Positions 24,095 through 31,430 of a stretch of 47,682 nucleotides of DNA are shown here, piece by piece. Numbering within the stretch: position 1 is the stretch's first letter; every line of letters begins with the position of its first letter. The position numbers were made by a program, and so were the translations under genes. The stretch spans positions 1-47,682 of the forward strand of contig NZ_BILW01000047.1 in assembly GCF_004000765.1 (NCBI RefSeq). The letters are read 5' to 3'. The stretch comes from Paenibacillus chondroitinus NBRC 15376. GTDB taxonomy: Bacteria; Bacillota; Bacilli; Paenibacillales; NBRC-103111. The notes beneath the pieces are model-generated. The model was not told where the DNA came from, did not search any database, and was given only the letters and a program-made list of their open reading frames with translations.

Positions 24095-24133
24095 TTCGGA
24101 TAGCCGTGTGAGTTGCATTCACGACTATCCGAA
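24095..24133 (-). promoter_or_regulatory. Stem-loop after the binding-protein gene (murein operon)
   Basis: Arms of 14 bases (24095-24108 and 24120-24133) pair with one mismatch (core TTCGGATAG / CTATCCGAA). On the minus strand it follows the binding-protein stop by about 15 bases and is followed by a short CTATTTTAA. Likely a partial terminator or an mRNA-stabilising element that raises binding-protein levels over the permeases. Confidence 0.6.
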
Positions 24134-24148
24134 ATGTACTTTTTTAAA

Positions 24149-25588
24149 TTAGTCTTTAACTACGCCGTCTGCGCCAAATGCAGCAATTGCGGCAGTTTTC
24201 ACAGCTTCGTACATCGCTTCAGGTGTAACTTCGCCTGCGATCAGACCTTGGAACTTAGGTACGATAACTTCTGTTTCCAATTTAATCGCTTTAGCGCCTA
24301 GTTCACTTGGGATATCGGAACGAGCAGGCGTTGCATTTTTAAGCATGTATTCAACAGCAGCCACGTTCTCAGGGCTTCTCTCAATTTTCATGCTTTCAGC
24401 CGCTTTTTTAGCGCTTTGCGTGATGTGTGCGGAGAACAAATCATTATTTGTTGTCGCCGCATTTTTACCGCTAGCTAGGAAGTAAGCCGCTTTTACAACG
24501 TTTGCTTTGTGCTCGGCAGTTGGTTCCTTTTTACCGCGGAACGTCATGTAACCGTCAACGACAGCAGCAGCGGATTGTTTAGCACCTTGGAAAGTCGGAG
24601 CCGGCAATACTACATAATCAACAGGGATGGAATCTTTTACTGCACTTGCATCATTTGCTTTTAGTTTTGCATTGTTTGCTTTTGCAGAGTTCTCAAACAC
24701 GGCAAGACCTTTACCTGTGATCATCGTTTGACCTGTCAAGAACATGTTCCAACGTTTACCAGCATCTACGGAGCTAAGCTCTTTCGGCATGGATCCGTCA
24801 TCAATCAACTGACGAAGGTCTTTCAGTAGACCCAAGTAATTTTTGCTAGTGTATGCATATTTCAAATCTTTATCAAATGCGTTCGGCATACCGGCATTTT
24901 TCGCCATAATACCCAAGTAGTCAACTGCAGCAACGCCTTTCACCGCAAACACAAAACCGTAACGCGTTTTGCCGTTTTCAGTAACTACGCCTTTTTTGAT
25001 CGCTTGGCGGAATTCGTCATACGTCCAGCCGTTTGTCTGTACTTTTTTCCAATCGATTCCTGCTTTTTCTAGGAACTCTTTATTTCCGCCCAATGCGTGT
25101 ACTTCCATGTACGCCGGGAAGCCGTAAAGACCTTTGCCATTTTTCATATAATCAAGTGGAGCTTTGTCATAATCATTAATCATTTCAGGAGTTGCTGTAT
25201 CCGTGATGTCCATGAGCAAACCTTGCTGCACGTATTTCGGGATACCGTCAGAGCCTCCGAATGCAATATCCGGCGGGCTGCCCGCATTCACTTGTGTATC
25301 CAATTTCTGTTTCATATCTTCCCAGCTAGCCGGTTCGATTTTCAACGTCAGATTAGGATATAACGCTTTAAAATCTTTGGACATTTGTTCGAAAGTTTTT
25401 TGGTAGTTCGGTGAAACCGGCGGCAAAAGGGCTGTAATGGTATCTTTCGCTGTTGAAGCGCCAGCACTTGCAGCTGGAGCTGATGCAGCCGGTGAACTTG
25501 ACTCTTTCGTGCCTGAAGCGCCACCACAAGCGGTTAAAGCCATTGTTAAAGCTACAACGGATGCTAATACGGGCATTTTTCTTTTCAT
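24149..25588 (-). CDS. Sugar-binding lipoprotein of the murein-sugar ABC importer
   Basis: A 479-residue extracytoplasmic solute-binding protein (CUT1, family 1). The signal peptide ends in the lipobox LTAC with the lipid-bearing Cys at residue 21, followed by a Ser/Ala/Pro-rich linker. FEQMSKDFKALYPNLTLKIEP is the usual N-terminal lobe pattern, and PPDIAFGGSDGIPKYVQQG follows. It is encoded 31 bases after murQ with AGGAGG ahead of its ATG, so it is in the murQ operon. The ligand is inferred from context: MurNAc, GlcNAc-MurNAc or a muropeptide. The family alone does not tell the ligand. Confidence 0.9.
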   Translation of the reverse strand: MKRKMPVLASVVALTMALTACGGASGTKESSSPAASAPAASAGASTAKDTITALLPPVSPNYQKTFEQMSKDFKALYPNLTLKIEPASWEDMKQKLDTQVNAGSPPDIAFGGSDGIPKYVQQGLLMDITDTATPEMINDYDKAPLDYMKNGKGLYGFPAYMEVHALGGNKEFLEKAGIDWKKVQTNGWTYDEFRQAIKKGVVTENGKTRYGFVFAVKGVAAVDYLGIMAKNAGMPNAFDKDLKYAYTSKNYLGLLKDLRQLIDDGSMPKELSSVDAGKRWNMFLTGQTMITGKGLAVFENSAKANNAKLKANDASAVKDSIPVDYVVLPAPTFQGAKQSAAAVVDGYMTFRGKKEPTAEHKANVVKAAYFLASGKNAATTNNDLFSAHITQSAKKAAESMKIERSPENVAAVEYMLKNATPARSDIPSELGAKAIKLETEVIVPKFQGLIAGEVTPEAMYEAVKTAAIAAFGADGVVKD

Positions 25589-25619
25589 GAAAAACAGACC
25601 TCCTAATAATTTCAGTTAT

Positions 25620-26534
25620 TTACACAACTTGAACAAAGGTACGTATGGCTCTTTTCAAACTTCCTTCACTTTGCTGCAGGGCTTGTTCAGCGTCCGCGGC
25701 ATTCATGCCTGTTTTGATCATCATGATGGCTAGTTTACAATTCATGGAAGCAGCTTCCAAATGGGCGATCGCAGTCGCATCGTCAACGCCTGATGCCGCC
25801 CGAATAATCCGTACGGAACGATCACGCAATTTGATATTACTTGCTTTCATGTCAACCATTAGGTTGTTATAAGTCTTCCCTAATTTGACCATCGTACAAG
25901 TCGTAAGCATATTCAGAACCAGCTTCTGTGCTGTCCCCGCTTTCAAACGGGTGGATCCCATAATGACTTCCGGCCCAACGACAGGCGCGATGCATACGTC
26001 ACAGACAGGCGCTAATTTCGAGTTTTTGTTATTTACAACGCCGATTGTCGCAGCCCCAATTTCCTTCGCTTTTCTCAAAGCAGCAATGACGAATTGTGCG
26101 CTTCCACTAGCTGTAATCCCAATAACCACATCTTTGTCAGTCACTCCGCAACGCTCAATAAGTGCGACCCCTTCTTCTGCGTTATCCTCAAATCCTTCAA
26201 CCGCAAATCTTAGGGCCACGTCGCCTCCAGCAATATGACCTTGCACCAGCATGGCATCTACACCAAAAGTAGGAGGACATTCAGAAGCGTCGAGCACACC
26301 GAGTCTGCCAGAAGATCCGGCCCCTACGTAGAACATTCTGCCACCATTTTTCAGCGCATGATGCAAAATGTCAACCGCTTTCATAATCTGCGGAATCTCC
26401 GCTCCTACGGCTGCGGGAACTGTCGCATCCTGCTCATTCATCAAATGCAGCATTTGTTCTGTTGTACATTCGTCGATCATCAGTGTTTTCTCATTAATCT
26501 CTTCCGTAGTCAACCCCGACAGATACTCATCCAT
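25620..26534 (-). CDS. murQ: N-acetylmuramic acid 6-phosphate etherase MurQ
   Basis: A 304-residue SIS-domain enzyme (usual length about 300). It cleaves the lactyl ether of MurNAc-6-phosphate, giving GlcNAc-6-phosphate and D-lactate in the cytoplasm. VGAGSSGRLGVLDASECPPTFG holds the sugar-phosphate loop and an essential Glu. GITASGSAQFVIAAL is a second SIS loop, and GSTRLKAGTAQKLVLNMLTT is the strongly conserved C-terminal block. The ATG at 26534 has AGGAGG eight bases ahead. A strong promoter lies just upstream, and murR is the next gene upstream with its own terminator, so murQ heads the recycling operon. Confidence 0.97.
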   Translation of the reverse strand: MDEYLSGLTTEEINEKTLMIDECTTEQMLHLMNEQDATVPAAVGAEIPQIMKAVDILHHALKNGGRMFYVGAGSSGRLGVLDASECPPTFGVDAMLVQGHIAGGDVALRFAVEGFEDNAEEGVALIERCGVTDKDVVIGITASGSAQFVIAALRKAKEIGAATIGVVNNKNSKLAPVCDVCIAPVVGPEVIMGSTRLKAGTAQKLVLNMLTTCTMVKLGKTYNNLMVDMKASNIKLRDRSVRIIRAASGVDDATAIAHLEAASMNCKLAIMMIKTGMNAADAEQALQQSEGSLKRAIRTFVQVV

Positions 26535-26575
26535 TGTCTCATCCTCCTATCCTGTTTCTTTAAGTTTCTAAATTC

Positions 26576-26604
26576 ATACTAGCGAAAAATTTCACCACGG
26601 TCAA
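26576..26604 (-). promoter_or_regulatory. Sigma-A promoter of the murQ operon
   Basis: On the minus strand TTGACC (26604-26599), 17 bases, then TAGTAT (26581-26576). The transcript would start about 35 bases before the murQ ATG. The -35 box lies inside an inverted repeat that may be an operator. Confidence 0.8.
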
Positions 26605-26620
26605 TACTTTTTGAAATTTT
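26586..26620. promoter_or_regulatory. Candidate MurR operator (inverted repeat over the murQ -35 box)
   Basis: AAAATTTCA (26586-26594) and TGAAATTTT (26612-26620) are perfect inverted arms with 17 bases between, spanning the -35 box. A related TGAAAT-AAA-ATTTC palindrome lies upstream of the murR promoter (about 27700-27713). Such A/T-rich symmetric sites suit an RpiR-family dimer. Assignment to MurR is inference from position. Confidence 0.5.
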
Positions 26621-26666
26621 ATTTTATTTTACAAAAAAAATTTGAATTTTTATTTTGGAATACGAC

Positions 26667-26707
26667 AAAAAAAAGACAACGATTTTATGATGCTTAGCCG
26701 TTGTCTT
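26667..26707 (-). terminator. Terminator of murR
   Basis: On the minus strand AAGACAACG and CGTTGTCTT form a nine-pair stem with a 17-base loop, followed by six further T. It starts seven bases after the murR stop and separates murR from the murQ promoter. Confidence 0.88.
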
Positions 26708-26713
26708 ACTTAT

Positions 26714-27580
26714 TCATTTGCGGTGTTTGATGCTAGCGATGATATCATGTGTTTTGGACAAATATTTCTTCACTTTTTTGTACTCTGCGCTGGCGACTCC
26801 AGCAAAAAGAATATCAATGACCGTTAGCATAGCAATACGCGAACCCATTGCCCCACTGCGGATTGTAACCTCAGGTGTCGAAATGCTGAGCACAATGTCC
26901 GCCTTTTCCGCTAACTCGCTTTTGTTATATTTGGTAATCGCGATGACGGTAGCGCCATTCTTTTTGACAATGTCCAGCGACTCAATAATTTCAATGGTAC
27001 TGCCGGAGTTGGAAATAAAGATGGCTACATCTGATTTATCAAGAAGTGTGGCATTGGTGAGTTGGCTGTGTCCGTCTGTGTAGCTATGGCACATCTTGTT
27101 AATCCGCGAAAACTTCTGCTCCGCGTCAATGCACACCAATCCGGATGCGCCAATCCCGAAGAAAACAATGCGGCTGCTCTCGCGCAGCACCTTCACCGCG
27201 CGGGCGATTTCATTTTTATCAATCACACTTAAGGTATCTTCAATTGATTTGCTATTGTTACGGGAAATATTAGAGATAATGATCGAAAGATCGTCCCCAG
27301 GCTGAATATCGGTATACTGATCCTTCTGCTCGTCATCCATAGAGCCAATTGAAGCAGAGATGCTGACGATAAAATTACGGTAACCTTTGTAGCCCATCGT
27401 TTTGCAGAACCGCAGCACCGATGCGTCGCTCGTTTTCGTCAATTGTGCGAGACTCTTAATCGATAAGTGAGGAATCTCTTCCAAGTTCTCTAAGACATAC
27501 TCGGCCACCAGTTTCTCTACAGGCGTAAGACTTTCTTTCATATCCCGAATTTTGATCAAAATGTTATCGTTAATTGCCAT
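26714..27580 (-). CDS. murR: RpiR/MurR-family transcription regulator
   Basis: A 288-residue regulator. An N-terminal helix-turn-helix of the RpiR type (about 1-77; SLAQLTKTSDASVLRFCKTM) is followed by a SIS domain (about 125-270) with IFFGIGASGLV-like and FISNSGSTIEII loops that bind a sugar phosphate. In B. subtilis and E. coli, MurR senses MurNAc-6-phosphate and controls murQ genes. Its position next to murQ and its own promoter and terminator support the same role here. The ATG at 27580 has GGAAGAG a few bases ahead. Whether it represses or activates cannot be read from the sequence. Confidence 0.9.
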   Translation of the reverse strand: MAINDNILIKIRDMKESLTPVEKLVAEYVLENLEEIPHLSIKSLAQLTKTSDASVLRFCKTMGYKGYRNFIVSISASIGSMDDEQKDQYTDIQPGDDLSIIISNISRNNSKSIEDTLSVIDKNEIARAVKVLRESSRIVFFGIGASGLVCIDAEQKFSRINKMCHSYTDGHSQLTNATLLDKSDVAIFISNSGSTIEIIESLDIVKKNGATVIAITKYNKSELAEKADIVLSISTPEVTIRSGAMGSRIAMLTVIDILFAGVASAEYKKVKKYLSKTHDIIASIKHRK

Positions 27581-27626
27581 CGCTCTTCCCTACTCGCCAT
27601 ATATTATCTGAGCTAAAATTACTAAT

Positions 27627-27655
27627 ATCATACGAATATTTTTTTGAAAATACAA
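27627..27655 (-). promoter_or_regulatory. Promoter of murR
   Basis: On the minus strand TTGTAT (27655-27650), 17 bases, then TATGAT (27632-27627), about 46 bases before the murR start. A GAAAT/ATTTC palindrome lies further upstream. Confidence 0.65.
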
Positions 27656-27770
27656 GATGATCTTCTCCTATCCTAACGGATTCCCAGTCGCCAATCAAGA
27701 AATTTTATTTCAGTGAATATTTACCGATGTAAAATTAAATTCCAGAGCAAATGATTGCTCCAAAGAAAAA

Positions 27771-27822
27771 AATAAAGGGCTATCCAGCAAGTCTAGTTAG
27801 ACTTGCTGGATAGCCCTTTATT
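27771..27822. repeat. 25-base perfect inverted repeat with two-base loop
   Basis: Arms 27771-27795 and 27798-27822 are fully complementary (core AAAGGGCTATCCAGCAAGTC) around GT. The A-rich left and T-rich right flanks would allow termination in either direction, but no gene ends here: murR starts at 27580 and rarD ends at 28466. A partial inverse copy (TTGGATAGCCCTT) lies at about 28150. The rest of the 27656-28465 spacer contains only further small hairpins and the repeats listed below. Confidence 0.75.
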
Positions 27823-28008
27823 CCGTTTTGGCGGTTTCGCTTGGCCTGCTCACCACTGGTGACGGGACTCTAATAAATTAGCTGAAAAAACCACCGCTAA
27901 TTTATTCAAATCTTCGTTTTCCAGGTGAATAACTGGAATTTTTCCAGTTATATCGCTGGTTCAACCCGAAAGATCGGAAATAACAGGACACTTTCCATCT
28001 ATTTTAGC

Positions 28009-28093
28009 TACTTCAAGTGACACTCCACGTCTACCGCCATTTCACGCTCCGACTAAACTTGCTACTCCAAGTAATCAAATCTTTCCTTCCACA
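28009..28093. repeat. 85-base direct repeat, copy A
   Basis: Core GTGACACTCCACGTCTACCG followed by CCATTTCACGCTC and CTACTCCAAGTAATCA. Copy B at 28368-28452 differs at about six or seven of 85 positions. The two copies flank the palindromic GGAACTAC element at 28172-28352. Confidence 0.8.
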
Positions 28094-28171
28094 GCACATT
28101 AGCTAAACTTCATCTCCACCTGCCACCGATTCATGCAAATAAGGCCTGTTGGATAGCCCTTCTGATGAGAT

Positions 28172-28352
28172 AGGGAACTGTGGTCCGCTATTTTGCTGAA
28201 AAGCGGGCATTTGGCTAGTTAGAGGGAACTACGGTCCATTATTCAGCCGATTTCAGCGGAACTGTGCTAATTCGCGGGTGAATAGTACCCTGTAGTTCCG
28301 CTTGGGACGGGGTCAGAGTCGATTGAGCTCAAATAGCGACCCGTAGTTCCTC
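28172..28352. repeat. GGAACTAC-type palindromic intergenic repeat, copy 1
   Basis: The left part has GGGAACTGTGGTCCGCTATTT and GGGAACTACGGTCCATTATT; the right part has the inverse AAATAGCGACCCGTAGTTCC. The element can fold on itself. Related copies lie at 38659-38840 and at the right edge of the window (47631 onward). No open frame of interest. Confidence 0.7.
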
Positions 28353-28367
28353 TATCCGCGGCTCGGG

Positions 28368-28452
28368 TACTCCAAGTGACACTCCACGTCTACCGCCATT
28401 TCACGCTCTGACTAAACTAGCTACTCCAAGTAATCAGATCTTCCCTGCCACA
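28368..28452. repeat. 85-base direct repeat, copy B
   Basis: Same orientation as copy A, offset by 359 bases, ending 13 bases before the rarD stop codon. The near identity suggests a recent duplication or insertion between the two copies. Confidence 0.8.
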
Positions 28453-28465
28453 TATGCGCCCAAAC

Positions 28466-29374
28466 TTACCCCGCCTCCGCAGCCGAAGCGGCAGCAGTAG
28501 CGGCGTTCGTCCTAGCCACCCGCATCGACGCCAACGCGTAGACGATAAGCGCCGCCCAGATCAGGGAGAAGCTGATAAACAGCACCGGCGAAAACTTCTC
28601 CTTAAATACGAAAATACTGAGCAGCAGCGTAATCGAGGGTCCGATGTATTGGATGAAACCCAGCATCGATAACGGAAGCCGCGCGGCTGCTTTGGCAAAC
28701 CACAGCAAAGGCAAAGCCGTTACCGCGCCTGACAATAAAAGCAGCACAAACGAAACAGTAGGAAGCGACCAAGCCGATTCATGATGAGTGAAATGCAAGT
28801 AAACGATATAAGCGACAGCGATAGGAAAAACGAACGCGGTTTCCCCAGCCAGTCCAATCGATGCTTCGTAGGACACCTTCTTTTTCACCAGGCTGTAAAC
28901 GCCGAACGAAGCCGCCAACGACAAGGATACCCACGGGAATCTGCCGTAGTCGATCGTAGCTACCAAAACGCCGGCTCCCGCCAAAGCGACAGCAATCCAC
29001 TGGCTAAAGTTCGGCTTTTCCCGCAGAAACAGGACGGCGAGCATGACATTAAACAACGGGGTAATGTAATATCCGATACTCGTCTCAATGACATGGCCAT
29101 TGTTAACAGCCCAGATGAAGATCAGCCAGTTGGACGAAATCAGAATCGAGCTTGCCGCGACCACGAGCAAAGTCTTGCGGTTTGTAAACATGTTTCGCAG
29201 CTGCGTCATCTTGCCTCGGCCTACGAATAGAAGCAGCCCCATAAAAACAAATGACCAAATGACACGGTGTGCCAAGATTTCCCCTGCCAACAGCGACTCA
29301 AACGATCTCCAATAAACAGGCAGCAAGCCCCATGCGATATAAGCTATAATGGCGTACCAGAGCCCTTTTTTCAT
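28466..29374 (-). CDS. rarD: EamA-family transporter RarD
   Basis: A 302-residue inner-membrane protein with ten predicted membrane segments (two EamA halves), the usual size for RarD. The N-terminus MKKGLWYAIIAYIAWGLLPVYW and the following HRVIWSF are very characteristic of RarD. Later, WLIFIWAVNNGHVIETSIGY and LGFIQYIGPSITLLLSIF match the family too. Substrate unknown; the E. coli protein was named for chloramphenicol sensitivity. I chose the ATG at 29374 with AAGG seven bases ahead. It has no close partner: the sugar ABC operon ends at a terminator upstream, and downstream is repeat-rich spacer. Confidence 0.92.
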   Translation of the reverse strand: MKKGLWYAIIAYIAWGLLPVYWRSFESLLAGEILAHRVIWSFVFMGLLLFVGRGKMTQLRNMFTNRKTLLVVAASSILISSNWLIFIWAVNNGHVIETSIGYYITPLFNVMLAVLFLREKPNFSQWIAVALAGAGVLVATIDYGRFPWVSLSLAASFGVYSLVKKKVSYEASIGLAGETAFVFPIAVAYIVYLHFTHHESAWSLPTVSFVLLLLSGAVTALPLLWFAKAAARLPLSMLGFIQYIGPSITLLLSIFVFKEKFSPVLFISFSLIWAALIVYALASMRVARTNAATAAASAAEAG

Positions 29375-29509
29375 AGTCAAACCTTCTTTCAATGTCTAGT
29401 TACAGAACCCTGTGAATGTAGTTGTTTCATCCGAGGGTCAATTTTGCATTGTCCTATTGTAACATAGAGTGTCACATCTGTCCGTACCTAGTTAAGTCCA
29501 CTTTTTCAC

Positions 29510-29540
29510 AAAAAAATAAACCCCCGATAGACGAGAGTTT
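29510..29540 (-). terminator. Terminator of the sugar ABC operon
   Basis: On the minus strand AAACTCTCG and CGGGGGTTT pair over nine positions (two G-U) with a five-base loop, followed by A and seven T. It lies 25 bases after the stop of the last permease gene. Confidence 0.75.
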
Positions 29541-29565
29541 CAAAAATGGATGCCCTATGATTTTA

Positions 29566-30447
29566 TTACCCTTTAACAGAACCCGCAGCAATACCTTCCA
29601 CGATGCGATTGCTGAGCAGCAGGAAAGCCAGCAGAATCGGTAAAATACTGATCATCAACGTAGCCCCGATAGCTCCCCAGTCCGTCGTATATTGACCGAT
29701 GAAATTTTGCACACCGACGGTTAGCGTTTTATATTTCTCGGAGCTAATGAAGGTATTGACGAAAATAAACTCGTTCCAATTGTAGATCATATTGATAATA
29801 ACAGCCGTGGAAAGCACCGAGACGGTCATCGGCAGCGTGATGCTGAAGAACATACGGTTCACCGAGCATCCATCCATGACGGCCGCTTCTTCCACCTCAC
29901 GAGGCAGTGTGTAGTAGAATCCGAGCATGATCATAATCGTAATCGGCAGATTGAACGAGATGTACGACAGGATGATGGATAACGGGTGATTGGTTAGATG
30001 TGTTTTTGTGAAAAAACTGAACAGCGGAATCAACGTCGAGTGCACCGGGATCATCAATCCGACCATGAACAGGCCAAGCACGAAGGATTGGAGCTTCCAC
30101 TTCATTCGCGTTAATGCAAAGGTGACCAAGCTGGCCAACAATACCGTAACCGCTACAGAAACCACAGTCATCCAGACACTGTTGAAAAAGTAATTATTGA
30201 TATGGCCCTGCGTCCACACCTTCTCATAATTTTCCCAGCGCAGCCGTTCCGGAAAAGCCATTGGCGCCAGATTAAAAATTTCTTCGTTATTTTTTAACGA
30301 AAACAGCATAAGCCACAACAAAGGAACGACCTGAATCACAGCAACGATGGTCAAAATAGCATACAGCACGCCATATCCAATCCGTCCCGGCAGCTTGCTC
30401 CGCATGATTTGAGGCTGCGCTTGACGCTCAATCATTTCGATATTCAT
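29566..30447 (-). CDS. Carbohydrate ABC permease, MalG/AraQ type
   Basis: A 293-residue CUT1 permease with six membrane segments. The EAA loop reads EAAVMDGCSVNRMFFSITLP and the C-terminus is IVEGIAAGSVKG. I prefer the ATG at 30447 (AAAGGAG ten bases ahead) over a TTG at 30456, which would sit too near the ribosome site. It follows its MalF-type partner by 19 bases and ends the operon at a terminator. No ATPase gene is present, again suggesting a shared MsmX-type ATPase. Substrate not evident. Confidence 0.92.
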   Translation of the reverse strand: MNIEMIERQAQPQIMRSKLPGRIGYGVLYAILTIVAVIQVVPLLWLMLFSLKNNEEIFNLAPMAFPERLRWENYEKVWTQGHINNYFFNSVWMTVVSVAVTVLLASLVTFALTRMKWKLQSFVLGLFMVGLMIPVHSTLIPLFSFFTKTHLTNHPLSIILSYISFNLPITIMIMLGFYYTLPREVEEAAVMDGCSVNRMFFSITLPMTVSVLSTAVIINMIYNWNEFIFVNTFISSEKYKTLTVGVQNFIGQYTTDWGAIGATLMISILPILLAFLLLSNRIVEGIAAGSVKG

Positions 30448-30466
30448 CTTAATCAAGCTCCTTTCG

Positions 30467-31348
30467 TTACGAGTACTGGATGTTATCCTTGGATGCCGTT
30501 GCTTTGCGAATTAACCATGTCACAACGAGACAAATGATCAACAGGAAAAAGCCAATAGCGCTGGCGTAGCCGAAATCGTAGCCTTTGAAAGCCTTGCGGT
30601 ACATGTAGGAAGCCATAACTTCGCTGGCACCATTCGGTCCACCGCCTGTCATCACATAGATCAGGTCAAAATATTTCAGCGACCCTACAACCGCAAGAAC
30701 TACGGTCACTTTCATGACTTCGGCGATCAGAGGAATACGAATGGATAGGGCAATTCGCCATGGGCTGGCGCCATCGATGCGCGCTGATTCAATCAGCGAG
30801 CTGGGTACATTTTTCAAAGCGGCATAGTAAATCAGAATATAGAATCCCGCGTACTGCCACAGGATCGGAATAAAAATCGCATAGAGAACAATCGATGGAT
30901 TCGAGAGCCATTCAGGTGTATGCTGGACCCCCAGCGACGTCAGGATATGATTGAGCATTCCGTTCGTCGGGTGGAAAATTTTCAGCCATAGTTGGGCAAT
31001 TGCTACTGACGACAGCAGCATCGGAATTAAGTATACTTTGCGAAACAGATTGGCTCCACGAAGATTGGCTGATAGCACGAGCGCTACCAGCAAGTAGACG
31101 AGCAAGCTCAACGCTGAAAAAATAGCAAGCAGAAAAGAATGCTTCGCACTGCTCCAGAACAGCTCGTCACGAAGCAGCTCCATGTAATTTTGCAAGCCGA
31201 TAAAACTCATTTTACCTACGCCGTCCCACTTCATTAATCCGTAATAGCCCGTCATGACGATTGGCATGTAGATCAGGGCCACAACCAGAAGTAACGAGGG
31301 AATGACGTACAAAGCGATCATGGATTTATTGGACATGACTTTATCCAT
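30467..31348 (-). CDS. Carbohydrate ABC permease, MalF/UgpA type
   Basis: A 293-residue CUT1 permease with six membrane segments; the first is VIPSLLLVVALIYMPIVMTG. The EAA loop reads IESARIDGASPWRIALSIRIP, and the MTGGGPNGASE motif before the last segments is the MalF-type mark. The ATG at 31348 has AAGGGAAG eight bases ahead; a GTG nine bases upstream overlaps that site. It lies downstream of the binding-protein gene, with a stem-loop between the two. Works with the MalG-type subunit. Confidence 0.92.
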   Translation of the reverse strand: MDKVMSNKSMIALYVIPSLLLVVALIYMPIVMTGYYGLMKWDGVGKMSFIGLQNYMELLRDELFWSSAKHSFLLAIFSALSLLVYLLVALVLSANLRGANLFRKVYLIPMLLSSVAIAQLWLKIFHPTNGMLNHILTSLGVQHTPEWLSNPSIVLYAIFIPILWQYAGFYILIYYAALKNVPSSLIESARIDGASPWRIALSIRIPLIAEVMKVTVVLAVVGSLKYFDLIYVMTGGGPNGASEVMASYMYRKAFKGYDFGYASAIGFFLLIICLVVTWLIRKATASKDNIQYS

Positions 31349-31381
31349 AACGGACACTTCCCTTCCTTACCGATAAAGGAA

Positions 31382-31412
31382 AAGGACATACCGCGTGTCG
31401 GGATATGTCCTT
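31382..31412 (-). promoter_or_regulatory. Stem-loop after the binding-protein gene (sugar ABC operon)
   Basis: AAGGACATA (31382-31390) pairs with TATGTCCTT (31404-31412), extended by CC/GG pairs, in the 82-base gap between the binding-protein stop and the first permease. There is no T run, so it is more likely an mRNA 3' stabiliser than a full terminator. Confidence 0.6.
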
Positions 31413-31430
31413 CCCACTCGATTCATGTGG

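Noticed and set aside
27771..27822. Insertion-sequence end or simple terminator
   Set aside because: No transposase is near, and no gene ends within several hundred bases, so neither label is supported; recorded as an inverted repeat.
28454..28672. Plus-strand open frame over the rarD 3' end
   Set aside because: Antisense to the clear RarD frame, no ribosome site.
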